A stretch of 22,000 nucleotides of DNA from Mesotaenium endlicherianum (lineage: Eukaryota > Streptophyta > Zygnematophyceae > Zygnematales > Mesotaeniaceae): contig WELA01009928.1 of NCBI GenBank assembly GCA_009602735.1, forward strand, positions 93,743 to 115,742, read 5' to 3'. Under the pieces are notes generated by a model. The model was not told the origin of the DNA, searched no databases, and worked only from the letters and a program-made list of their open reading frames with translations. Within the stretch, counting starts at the first letter, position 1. Each line of letters begins with the position of its first letter. The translations under genes and the position numbers were made by a program. Below are positions 1 to 8,900 of the stretch, piece after piece.

Positions 1-60
<60 letters not shown>
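1..60. repeat. (GA)n dinucleotide microsatellite
   Basis: The window opens with about 30 GA dinucleotides with a single GAAA interruption near position 47. It lies downstream of the Sec15 first exon on the minus strand, so it is most likely inside that gene's first intron, where it would read as (TC)n. Confidence 0.95.
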
Positions 61-61
<1 letters not shown>

Positions 62-540
62 TCCACGGTGTTGAGTGCAGGCACAGGAGAGGGGTTGGGG
101 GCGTGCATTGAACGAGGAGAGTGTATGGCCATGGGCAATGAACAAGAGGCTGCATTTGCCGACATGCGTAAGGAGCCAACCAAAGAAACTACTTTGAGGC
201 GATTGACAACTCCGCTACTCAGAATGGAAAAGGGACGGGACCCTAAGGCGTGTCGTGGCTTAAATGACTGCCGCTTCTTGAAAAGAAAGAACAGAGACAG
301 TACTATGAAAAGCGTCATGCATGCAAGTGAAGACCCCCCCCCGGCATGGCACGAAACCATCGCCGCTTGAACCCACGAAGCAGGCGTCCTCGTAAATGCT
401 TTTATCTGAGCCTTAGACCCTCAGAAACGCGGCTGCCCTGCTTTGTTTCCCCATTAACCTCCCAATCCAACCCCACAAACCATAGATCACACACCACTCG
501 GCCTCGATGGTGACTTTAACAGAACACCCTGGAATTTTAC
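1..540 (-). other. Presumed first intron of the Sec15 gene (partial)
   Basis: After the GT donor at 540-539 (minus strand) I see no exon matching the next conserved Sec15 helix. The stretch holds no other recognisable coding sequence. A 100-residue plus-strand open frame at 68-370 has no family features and is treated as chance. The (GA)n tract fills the edge. Confidence 0.5.
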
Positions 541-732
541 CTGGTGTAAGAGCGCCTCTGGTTTGCCGGCCTCAAACACAGACCGGATGAGGGGGCCCAA
601 ATCCTCCCCATTTGCAATGACAGCTGCTAGAGTCCCGTCATCGACACCTGTCGCCTGCTCTACCTTGTCTATGACCTCTGGGGCAACGCCTATGAACTTC
701 TTGGACGACATGCGGAGCATGGACTTCTCCAT
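541..732 (-). CDS. SEC15: Exocyst complex subunit Sec15 (EXOC6-like), first coding exon, partial gene
   Basis: Sec15 is a subunit of the exocyst, the octameric complex that tethers secretory vesicles to the plasma membrane; in other eukaryotes it binds the Rab GTPase on the vesicle. The exon encodes 64 residues starting MEKSMLRMSSKKFIG. The recognisable part is the Sec15 N-terminal motif near residues 41-64, NGEDLGPLIRSVFEAGKPEA then LLHQ, which in plant and animal Sec15 precedes the conserved Lys/Glu-rich helix. The exon ends in phase 0 at CAG followed by GTAAAA. The start is the first ATG after an in-frame TGA upstream; Met5 and Met8 are alternatives. I found no second exon in 1-540, so the gene continues off the left edge. 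It is divergent from the amidotransferase-like gene at 1822. Assignment rests on one short exon; frame, splice donor and motif all agree. Confidence 0.72.
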
Positions 733-1233
733 GACATATGAGGCAGCAGACAGACAAGAGCTTTGCAACAAACTTCAGTCAAATTTCCCACCCGTGTTCT
801 CCATCTACCCCCTATTCACCTCCCATTGTAGTCCCCAGGGACAACTTATTTCGTAGACTTAACGCTCGAATCTATAGCATCACCAGGAAATTCCAGAATC
901 AACACAGCATGATTTAAGGTAGTGTCATGCTCTTCAGCTAGCTGCCTTAGGCCACATTCCAAGTCGGACAGGAGACGCCTGCATAGTGCTATCTAGAGAG
1001 AGGACACACACATCAGGCATGTGTTCCACCGGAAAAGTTGTCCAAATGGATCCGACACATGCTAGCAGATCCAAGACCCCGTGTCTCGAAACGACATTTT
1101 CGACTTCCTCGCAGCGTATATAGCTAGTGGTAGCTAATTCCACTTCGTTTTGACTAAAACTGGCCCTGAGAACGTGAACCAGCACCATCTCCCTCCCATG
1201 CATGGTAATTGCATGACATAGCAGATTGCATCG

Positions 1234-1243
1234 TATTTATATA
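1234..1243 (-). promoter_or_regulatory. TATA-box-like element, minus strand (candidate for Sec15)
   Basis: The minus strand reads TATATAAATA. Transcription would be expected to begin about 30 bp downstream, near 1205, which would give Sec15 a leader of about 470 bases containing the 89-codon open frame at 934-1203. The link to Sec15 is inference; there could instead be an intron in the leader or a separate small transcript. Confidence 0.4.
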
Positions 1244-1605
1244 GCTGTACGATAGTACGGTAAACACTGTTGCTCACCGGGAGGTCCTGACACTAAACAG
1301 TGCTCAAAAGGTTTGGCATAAATTGGTGCCGCACACATAATCTAATGATAAGCCAAAAAATTGATGTCCCTTATTAGGGCGGTTTCAATACTTGCGTGCC
1401 GCTTCGCAACTTGCAGCTAGTATAGTACGGTCCGGAGTCAAAGCGACCAAATGGTGGTACGTCAAAAGTCGCCCCGAGCATGCGTTGGCAGCACAAACTT
1501 TCAAAATGTTCACAGCTGATCAGAGCAGCAGTGGGACCAGTAAGGTCGTATATAGAAAGTGGTAGGAAGTAATCAAGCACATGGAATCAAACTGCGACGG
1601 AAGAA

Positions 1606-1614
1606 TATAAAAGG
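1606..1614 (+). promoter_or_regulatory. TATA box of the amidotransferase-like gene
   Basis: TATAAAAGG on the plus strand is a near-ideal TATA element, 216 bp upstream of the predicted ATG at 1822. The expected transcription start is near 1636-1645, in the pyrimidine-rich CGCACTTCTTTTTGCACT stretch, giving a leader of about 180 bases that contains a short upstream ORF. Confidence 0.6.
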
Positions 1615-1660
1615 TCTATGTGTAAGCCTAGTCGCACTTCTTTTTGCACTCTGTTGATCA

Positions 1661-1765
1661 ATGCTGAGGGATGTTGAGGGCTTTAGACATTTGAGGAAGA
1701 TTGCAATAAGTTCATTTTCCTGGAGCTTGCTCTTCTCGACAGCAAGGTTGCCGCCAAGAATGTAG
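1661..1765 (+). other. Upstream ORF of 34 codons in the leader of the amidotransferase-like gene
   Basis: The first ATG after the predicted transcription start opens a 34-codon frame ending in TAG, 56 bp before the main ATG and in a different frame. The peptide is Arg/Ser/Leu-rich with only two acidic residues (Asp4 and Glu6). It could act as a translation-modulating uORF. It could only become an N-terminal extension if an unseen splice joined it to the main frame, and I see no convincing GT donor for that. Confidence 0.35.
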
Positions 1766-1821
1766 ACTGTGAGGTGGTTGGTGCCAAACTAGCAGACCGC
1801 AGCGCCTCCCCGCATTTTCAG

Positions 1822-4800
1822 ATGTCGCTGATTGGGCGGACACTTAAAATAGCACTCCTGAAGTGCGAACAGCTCAGTGAACACTTGCCACCTGCCGTTT
1901 ATGCAAAGACTGGAGGATATCTTGAGCTTCTTCAGAGAACCTTTGACCATGTTTGTGAGCCTGCCTCTCAGGTAAACTTAAGCTCAGGTATGCCCTGTTG
2001 AGAAATTTCAAAACTTTTGGGTCGATCTTGGTCCATTACGATCAATAAGTGCCTCATGTATTGAATCATTATGTCATGGCAATGTTCGCCCTTCTTTCAG
2101 GGAACGCGATTAAGATGAATTGCCAAATAAGTTCTGTACATTCAGTCGTCTTTCATACCATTGTTACCTTGTTGCCACTTGGTATATGAATTCCGTAGAA
2201 CTGCACTGAACTACATGTTAATACATTTGGTGCAGCATAGAAAATATGAAGGTATTAGGTACACAAGAGTACATGCTACAACATTCTGTACAGTAAAGTG
2301 CTTCTCAAGAAACACTTTGGAGAACCACATGGCGGTAAGTAGCTTATAGAAAACACCTTGCATCTGCGTGCGCAATTTCTTCCGGGAATTCCGTGGTGTG
2401 TCCGTGCATGACAAAGAAAAGCATGCATGCAGTAGTCTCGAGTTCGATCACAAGTTCTTGATACTAGCACGCACTCTCTGACACGAGTCATCTTCCATGT
2501 CCTGCCCTGGCCCTGTGCACCACAAACCTGGCAGGTGGGGACTTTGACCTTGAAGAGCCTGGCAGCGGACTGGAGCTAGTGAATTCATCCGTCAAAGTCG
2601 ATCTGACAGGTGTCCAGCTCCCTTCTCTGCTTCCTGAGGAACCGATGCTGTCTGTTTCATTTCTTCTCAAACCTTCATTTTGATGGTAGGCAAACGGCTG
2701 TCGCTATGTGAAGAGTAACTGTAGGGTAGGGTACATCCATGGACAAGCCAGCCTCGTTGGATGTTGAACCATGCCTCCATAGTTGGTCAAACCCTGACCC
2801 GCGTGAATGAAACAGCTACCCTGTTGCTCGCTCCCAGGAGAGAAGAACCCTTCAATACTGTTATACATTCAACAGTCGTATTTATGAACTATATTTAATT
2901 TCTCAAACCCTAAGACGCTTCTCATGCCCATGGGCGTGGGGGCTCTTGGCGGGGCATGCAGCCTACAACGTCAAGGCTGGCGCATACCCTGAGAACCCTA
3001 GCAATTACGACGGGGTGCTGATCTCGGGGTCGCTAAGCGGAGTGTACGATCCAGATCCCTGGATCCAGCAGCTTCTGGAGGTACGTGTGGGATGCATGCA
3101 GCCTGTCCAGGTGGCACTGTCCGGAGGTTCTAAGGTGCAGAGAGCGGGTACATGTGGCATCGGCTGTGCTGTGGAAGAGGCCATTCACTGTCTTCTTTGG
3201 AATGCGATGAAAGCTAGTATCTGCACAGCGGAACCTTAACTGTACCCCCGTAACACAACCCTTTTTTTAGACCTTACCCTAGAATCTTAAACCCCGAACC
3301 CTCAAACGCTAGCTGTCTAAAGTGATGTCTACCGAGGAGCTCTAGCAAGGACCACTCTGACGGGCACAAGCGTCAGAAGAGAATCTGCTTCGTGCCTCTC
3401 TGGTTGATGTGGTGGTTGATGTGGTGGCATCGGCTTTTTACATCCTTGATATATGTGGAAGTATGCCTTACGCAGCAGCTGGGTGTCCTGATGTCCTCAA
3501 AAAGGTTCGGTGCGATGCGCCACCCGCTGTTGTCTAGCATCACCTGGTCAACTCTAAGTCGGGCGGCATGAACATCGAGCCAGATTTTGTCCACACACGC
3601 GCACACACCTGCAAAAGCATACCGAGCGCACGCTACACACGTACACACACGCACACATCTATGCGCGTACGCAGAGAGAGAGGACGGGAGGGGAGGTGAG
3701 AAGGAAAAGGGAGTGCACGGTGCTTGCCGGGCAGCTGTGGTGAGGCGAGAGGCAGGCAGGCATACACGGGCACTTGATGCGTTTTTTTCTGTGCTGCAGA
3801 GGATCAGAGAGTATGACGCGCGCCGAATCAGAATGTGCGGGATCAGCTTCGGGCATCAAGCGATCGCACAAGCGCTGGGCGGCAGCGTCCACAAGAACCC
3901 CAAGGTGAGCACGGAAAGAGGCAACCGGGGCCCGCCCCTGGAGAGCACGTCTGCTGGCTGGCGCGTGAACAAGCACTTGCTGGACCTTTATCGGCGCACT
4001 TCGAGATTGCTGACTTCATTGCCCTCCCTCTTTTTTATTGTTGCTCGTCCCTTTTTCGTGTTATTTTCTGCCTTTTCTCCCCAGTATTGTTCTCATGTTA
4101 CTTACTGAGACATGGCCGGGTTCTATTGGCCCTGTTGCTTCCTCTCCTTCTATTCTTCCTACCTTCTCCTCCTCCTCCTCCTCTCCTCCTCCTCCTCCTC
4201 CTTCCCTTCCTCCTCGTTGATCTTGTCAGCGTGATACCAAATCCTGTCCCACGTCCCTGACCGGAACCTGCGGGCGGCATGACGAAGTATGCACGGCCAG
4301 ACAACAAAAACACGGAGCAGGGATAACAAAAGCAACAAAAAAGTAGAGCAGCGCATTACACATGAGAGTGGCGGTGCACCTGAAGTTGGGCAAGGATGTG
4401 TGCTGCTGCGCTGTAGCCATCCTCTAGAGCTTACTACTCCCTCATGATGAAGAAGGGCAACGGGTGGGCGGGGTCGAGCGCTGGGCTGGGAGAGAGGGGC
4501 AGGCAGAGGTTGGGGCTTGGGGGATGAGGGGCGGGAGCAACTCCTGACAGCTCCATTAGTGCTTACACTCCCACCTCATGCTCCTTTCCCTTGCCTGCCC
4601 TTTCACGCTCCTGCCGCTTGCTGAGGCGGAGGGCCACGGCAGGGCTCTGAAGTGTCTGTGAGAAAGGTCCTACTGAATGGGGGTGAGCACCGGCTTAGCT
4701 GCTCCTGTGGTAGCTCCCCCGTCTCATGCTCTCTTCCCTGCCCTGCCCTGCCCCTGCCCCGCCCTACCTAAACCTGCCGTGTCCCCGTATTGCCGTCACT

Positions 4801-6579
4801 GCTGGGGCGGCGGCTTGGCAGGGCTCGGAAGTGTCTGTGAGGGAGGTGTCGCTGACGCCCGAGGCGCGGCGCTACTTTATGACACGGCGCCAGAGCTTCC
4901 GCCTGATGTACCACCACAACGACACCATCCTGTCCCTCCCCCCTCCCCCCGCGGGGGCCCTCCACGTGGCGGGCGGCAACAACGTCACCCGCTTCCAGGG
5001 GCTGGTGTGCGCCCCTCCCTATCATCTCTTGTTTCCTTTCTTCGTCTCATCTTGTCTCGTCTCGTCTCGTCTCGGATCCCTTTTTTGTCTTCTATTTTGT
5101 TGCTCGTGCAGCGCTGGGCTTTGCCCTACTGTATTCTCGGCTCCTTCTTTGGAAAAAGAGGCGCCGTCTCCTTCTTGTCGTGTGAGTGAGTACCGCGACA
5201 GGGTTCAGTGCCCTGGCCCTTGCCAGGCTGTTTGCTTGAGTAAGATCTGGGCCTTCAGTTCTCTTTCCTCCTCCTTGGAGCTGCACTTGAGCCACAGCCC
5301 CGGAAACAGTTCCTGACGGTGGGAAGGAGGGAGGGGTTGAGGCCGGAGAGGGGAGTGAGTTAGCGCGAGGGCATGGGAGGGGAGGTCAAGGAGGGGGCGA
5401 GGGCGTAGTAAATGTGGGGAAGAAAGAATAAGCGCGGGAAAGGAGGCGACGGCTCATTGGGGGGTGGGGGTTGCTGGGTGCCATTACCTAGTGTAGAAAG
5501 TCTTTGCTAGCTATGATGAGGGCCAGCGAGCCATTTACTGTCCCGTGTTTGCTAGCAGGGGATGCAGACAGGCCTGACTGCACCCGGACTGACGTCATCA
5601 TCCTCCCTGCTGTGCGGGCATGCGTTTGTGTGTGTGTGTGTGTGTGTGTGTTGGACATTCGCTGCAGTTCAAGGAGGACTACATCCTCACCTTTTGCGGG
5701 TAAGCCCTGCGCATGGTGCCTTTGCGTGGACATGAGACGGAGTTGCCCCGTCTTCCACTCGCAAACCTCGGTCTGCAGATGTGCCTTCTGATGCCCCTGC
5801 TGGAGTCACGTCCCCGCCACGTCCCCCCCGCATGTCCCCCCGACCCCCCCTTCAGGCTCACGCGATACATTTGTGATCCTCATGTGCTGGAAGCCAAAAG
5901 CGTGGAGCTCATGAGGTGCATGTGGGCTGATTGAAGCGGGCTCAGGATGAGAGCTCTAGCTGGGTCAGCTGGGTGGTTGGGGCCATGTGGAACATTCTGA
6001 AGTGCTGTGTACTGCTGTGGAAGGGACTCCAGCTCCGCTTTCCTGCCTGTAACTCGTGAGCAACTGAGCGAGCTGTGGGCGTGCGTGGGATGATGTCATG
6101 TGTGTGATCTCGCGCGCGCATGGCCGTGCTGTGATGCCGTCGTCGTTGTCGTCGTCGTTGTCAGGTCTTGCGAACGTGTGCGCAGTGTGCTGGCTATTTC
6201 AGTCGTGTGATGACCTCTCACGCGTACGTGCTGTTGTTTGTTGCGTGTTTGTGTTGTGGAACTCGCGCATGTGTGCCTACGTGCATTCGTGTGTGCGCGC
6301 TGTGTGTGGCTGCTTGCGCGTGTGCGCGCGCGTGTGTGTGTGTGTGTGTTCGTGCGTGCGTGCATGCCGCGTGTTTATGAGTGTAGGCATCCGGACTACT
6401 CGCACACGCCGGAGGCTCTGAGGGCGCTGCTTGAGTACGACAGGGAGAAGCTCTGGGTGCACGAGCAGCTCGTGGAGATGAGCCTCCAAACGCTGAACCA
6501 GAAGACCGACTATGAATGGGTTACAAAGCAGATCATTCTCTTCTACATGGGCCTCCGGAAATACCCGCGTGACGACTAA
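1822..6579 (+). CDS. Class I glutamine amidotransferase-like protein (yeast YLR126C / plant gamma-glutamyl peptidase type), seven exons
   Basis: Exons are 1822-1987, 2535-2609, 2962-3080, 3800-3904, 4822-5004, 5668-5699 and 6387-6579. All introns are GT-AG and all phases agree, giving 873 bp and 290 residues, normal for this family. Domains: first beta strand LKIALLKCE (8-16) and GGYLELLQRTF (31-41); oxyanion strand YDGVLISGSLSGVYD (96-110); nucleophile elbow CGISFGHQ (133-140); MYHHNDTILSLP in exon 5; GHPDY (227-231); a helical C-terminus ending KYPRDD. Relatives hydrolyse gamma-glutamyl amide bonds using a Cys-His-Glu triad. Here the nucleophile position is Ser136 (AGC, 3845-3847) and the acid is Asp230, so the activity is uncertain. 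The start is the only in-frame ATG; the frame is open upstream to a possible acceptor at 1685-1686. The weakest junctions are the exon 1-2 and exon 5-6 boundaries. Function is inferred from fold motifs only. Confidence 0.85.
3255..3307 (+). repeat. Degenerate telomere-like CCCTAAA-type sequence in intron 3
   Basis: Loose repeats of AACCCT, TACCCTAGA, TTAAACCCC, GAACCCTCAAAC, resembling a decayed array of the TTTAGGG complement. No perfect tandem copies are seen. Confidence 0.35.
3590..3660. repeat. (CA)n-rich imperfect microsatellite in intron 3 of the amidotransferase-like gene
   Basis: Runs of ACAC interrupted by CG and TG dinucleotides. No coding relevance; the plus-strand open frame through it ends in the exon 4 frame only by chance. 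Confidence 0.8.
4164..4214. repeat. (CCT)n trinucleotide tract in intron 4
   Basis: About sixteen CCT/TCC triplets with a few interruptions. On the minus strand it would read as a polypurine (AGG)n tract. It produces spurious poly-Pro/poly-Arg open frames on both strands. Confidence 0.9.
4643..4682 (+). pseudogene. Partial duplicate of the exon 5 acceptor and 5' end (pseudo-exon) in intron 4
   Basis: The sequence GGCAG then GGCTCTGAAGTGTCTGTGAG repeats the start of true exon 5 (GGCAG then GGCTCGGAAGTGTCTGTGAG at 4817-4841) 179 bp upstream. It encodes GSEVSVRKVLLN, against GSEVSVREVSLT in the real exon, and then meets a GGTGAGC donor-like site. Pyrimidine-rich sequence with similar CTCATGCTC wording precedes both copies, so the duplication includes the end of the intron. 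If used as an exon from the AG to the GT it is 40 bp long and would shift the frame. The copy lacks the rest of exon 5. Confidence 0.65.
5048..5075. repeat. (CTCGT)n pentanucleotide repeat in intron 5
   Basis: CTCAT CTTGT CTCGT CTCGT CTCGT CTCGG: about five units of a pentanucleotide downstream of the exon 5 donor. Confidence 0.75.
5627..5651. repeat. (TG)n dinucleotide repeat just before the exon 6 acceptor
   Basis: Twelve uninterrupted TG dinucleotides end about 16 bp before the AG acceptor at 5666-5667. In animal genes a UG tract at this position can bind splicing regulators; whether that applies here is unknown. Exon 6 is only 32 bp, so its recognition may depend on such elements. Confidence 0.9.
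6290..6362. repeat. TG/CG-rich imperfect dinucleotide tract in intron 6
   Basis: Mixed TGTG and CGCG runs, including nine TG units around 6333-6349, ending shortly before the exon 7 acceptor at 6385-6386. The open frames reading into exon 7 from here are Cys/Val-rich artefacts. Confidence 0.75.
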
Positions 6580-8636
6580 TGCTTTGCTAGTGCTTTTGTC
6601 TTTGTCAGCTGGTGATGCGGTCGTGTTCATTTGCTCTCTTAACGTGTACATATCATATATTATTTGTAGCTAGGTGTACTATTTGAATTCTTGGTTAAGT
6701 ATATTGACATGTTGATGGTAGTAGTAGTTTTGTGTCCACAAGTATTCATGATTTATCACTTGATCCAATACTATCATCAACATTCTTCCTTGTAGGCTTC
6801 TCTATAGAGCAGCTCGGGCAACTTTAGACTTCATCAATAGTGCGTGGTGTAGAGTCCGCTGTTGCGAAGTCAACGATAGTAGCCAAAAGACAACGAGTAT
6901 AGAGCCAAAGAGTGCACCCACGTATGCGCACTGCAATTAGCTATGCATTTGTAGTGTTCTGCTTGTTTCTTAAGCCATTTGTGTGCTTTGCTCTTGTGTT
7001 CGAGTTACTCAACCCCGTTTGTCACATGCTGCATTCTTTATGCACTTAAGTCTAACACCAGGAGTTATTTAAACGTGGGCATTGGTTTTCCAACGAGGTG
7101 TGCAAGTCCCAAAGGATGCACACATTCGTTTTATGACAATCCTAGTAATGTTATGTAAAAGCGATTGTTAAGTATGTTGAAGAACCTTCATTAGGGAAGG
7201 ATTAACATATGTCCTAAACACTTTCAATTTATACTTTGAGATGAGAAAGCTCTGGTCAAGGTAATGCTGAGAAAGATTCACAGACAATTAGTGAGGAGCT
7301 GTGAGACTCACCCTATGTGAGACATGCTTGGCAAAAGCGATGGTGACTCAAAAAAATCAGCAAATGCTTTGACATTGATCGAGTGTGACAATCTAGCATT
7401 TTGAAGCAAGTTTGCCATGTGCGAAACACAACAAGTTGGCATCTTGGAAACGAAGACATCGTTCACATGGTGACATATAGCTACTACAAGAATTACGTCG
7501 AAGTCAATTGTGAGTAATTATTACAACGTGAATTGGCACATGATGAAAGTGTGATAAATGCAAAGACATGAAACAATGAAGCCTCAATATGATGATTGAT
7601 GATTTTAATATGCAATGAAGATTGTCACAAACATTATCTTTTTTATGAAGAGAAATCTATTCAAATTTCGAAGGTTCAGGCTGATTTGATACTTAGCAAG
7701 TTCAACGTACGTGACGTGCATATGCAAAGTTGCTTAATGGTCGACTTAAGTAAACCTTGCGATGAAGCGGTTAACGAAGAGGGAAGTATGAACTTGGTCA
7801 ATTGAAGGTGATTTACAAACAGGGGAAATACAAGCACCTTATCAATATGGAGGCGTGGATCAGTCAAAGGAGACGGTAAGATGGTCAACAGTGCTCAAAG
7901 TGTCCACCTGCAAGATACATGCAACCCATCCAACATAGAGGTTGCTGAGTCCTGACATGGAGCAACTAAGAAAGACAAGTAAGATGATCAAAATGTTTGA
8001 GTACGACACTTTGTTACTAGTGTGTACGATCATAACAACGTTCACATTTGTAATGTTCAAATTTATTTGGGTGCACTTGTGGAATAACTAATTTGGCAAT
8101 GTTATCACCAATCTTTTATCATCCATGAACATGCCTCTTAAAAAAAACGATTGGAACAAAATTTGCAACGATTGAAGAATAGATTGGCCAAGGTAAAGAA
8201 ACCAAATTTAGTTTTGTAAAACGAAATCATCGTAGAGGTGGGTCACATGCAATCGGTGGTGACGCATAGGATATGCTAAGTGTTAGATGTCAAGAGAAAA
8301 CTTCAAGAGAAACTAGGCATTGTTAACCATGACGTGCATTGTATGCATGGCATTTAGACTACGCAAAGTGCACGCTAAAGGGGATGCATGGGGTCACATT
8401 GTGATGCAGATTTAATGAAGGAGGTATAAAGGTTTGAATCATTGGAGACAAAAGTAGTGGACTACAGATAGTTGTTAAAGGTAGACAAGTTGGGATGATG
8501 AAAGTCTCGTGAAGCATGAACTAATGAGTAGCACAAAATTCCATTGTTTTTCGTTTTGTTTGTTTGGGAAATGATTGTAAGTTCGATTGCTGAGGTCTTT
8601 TTGTCATGAGCAGAGATTCTGCATACAAAGAAGGTA
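6580..8636. other. AT-richer intergenic stretch downstream of the amidotransferase-like gene
   Basis: Composition changes sharply from the GC-rich gene to an AT-richer sequence with many short homopolymers. Only short open frames occur. One (7596-7805) has weak resemblance to a copia-type reverse transcriptase and is listed separately. I see no canonical AATAAA close to the stop codon at 6577-6579, so the 3' end of the gene's transcript is not defined. Confidence 0.6.
7596..7805 (+). pseudogene. Possible relic of a Ty1/copia-type reverse transcriptase
   Basis: A 69-codon open frame carries the string KSIQISKVQADLILSKFNV followed some residues later by SKPCDEA. The order and spacing resemble the stretch after the copia RT active site, where ISQxKYxxDILKKFxM is followed by a P(M/L) segment. 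No YVDD box, RNase H, integrase or LTR could be identified around it, and flanking frames are broken by stops. If real, it is an old truncated fragment. It may equally be chance; an unrelated repeat is the main alternative. Confidence 0.3.
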
Positions 8637-8900
8637 CGCTAGCGTTATTTCCGCGCGTACCTCTAGAGCTTCGAAGTCGAGCAGAAAATCCGCGTACCAG
8701 TAAATATGGAACACAAAGTTTATTTCTCACGTACCTCTAGAGCTTCGTCGTCGAGCAGAAATTCCGCGTACCATAAAATATTGTACACAAGCGTTATTTT
8801 CCGCGTACCTCTAGAGCTTCGACGTCGAGCAAAAATTCCGCGTATTTGTAGATCTGGTACACAAGCATTTTTATCCCGCGTACTTGTAGAGCTGTCGCGA
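8637..8900 (+). repeat. Left array of a 74-bp tandem repeat, about 3.5 copies
   Basis: The landmark CTCTAGAGCTTCG begins at 8661, 8735 and 8809, and a decayed copy CTTGTAGAGCTGTCG begins at 8883, an exact 74-bp period. Each unit contains a dyad around TCGACGTCGA, a CGCGTACC/CGTAC motif twice, a second dyad of type GTACCA, AT-rich loop, TGGTAC, and a GCGTTATTTCC block. The same unit recurs at 10446-11012. Confidence 0.92.

Larger units (their letters stand above)
733..1821. promoter_or_regulatory. Shared intergenic/5' region between the divergent Sec15 and amidotransferase-like genes
   Basis: About 1.09 kb separates the two divergent start codons. It contains a minus-strand TATA element near 1234-1243 and a plus-strand TATA element at 1606-1614, so each gene could have its own core promoter here. 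A minus-strand open frame of 89 codons (934-1203) begins about 30 bp after the minus TATA; I do not recognise its product. Base composition is more AT-rich than in the introns of either gene. Confidence 0.5.

Noticed and set aside
1374..1580. 68-codon minus-strand open frame upstream of the divergent pair
   Set aside because: Not recognised, no promoter at a sensible distance, and no splice partner.
2161..2349. Plus-strand frame ending at a GTAAGT-like site within intron 1 of the amidotransferase-like gene
   Set aside because: Exon 1 and exon 2 join in phase without it, and its residues do not fit the amidotransferase fold.
2440..2465. tRNA-like GAGTTCGATCAC sequence (B-box resemblance)
   Set aside because: No matching A box or cloverleaf arms could be drawn at the right distance.
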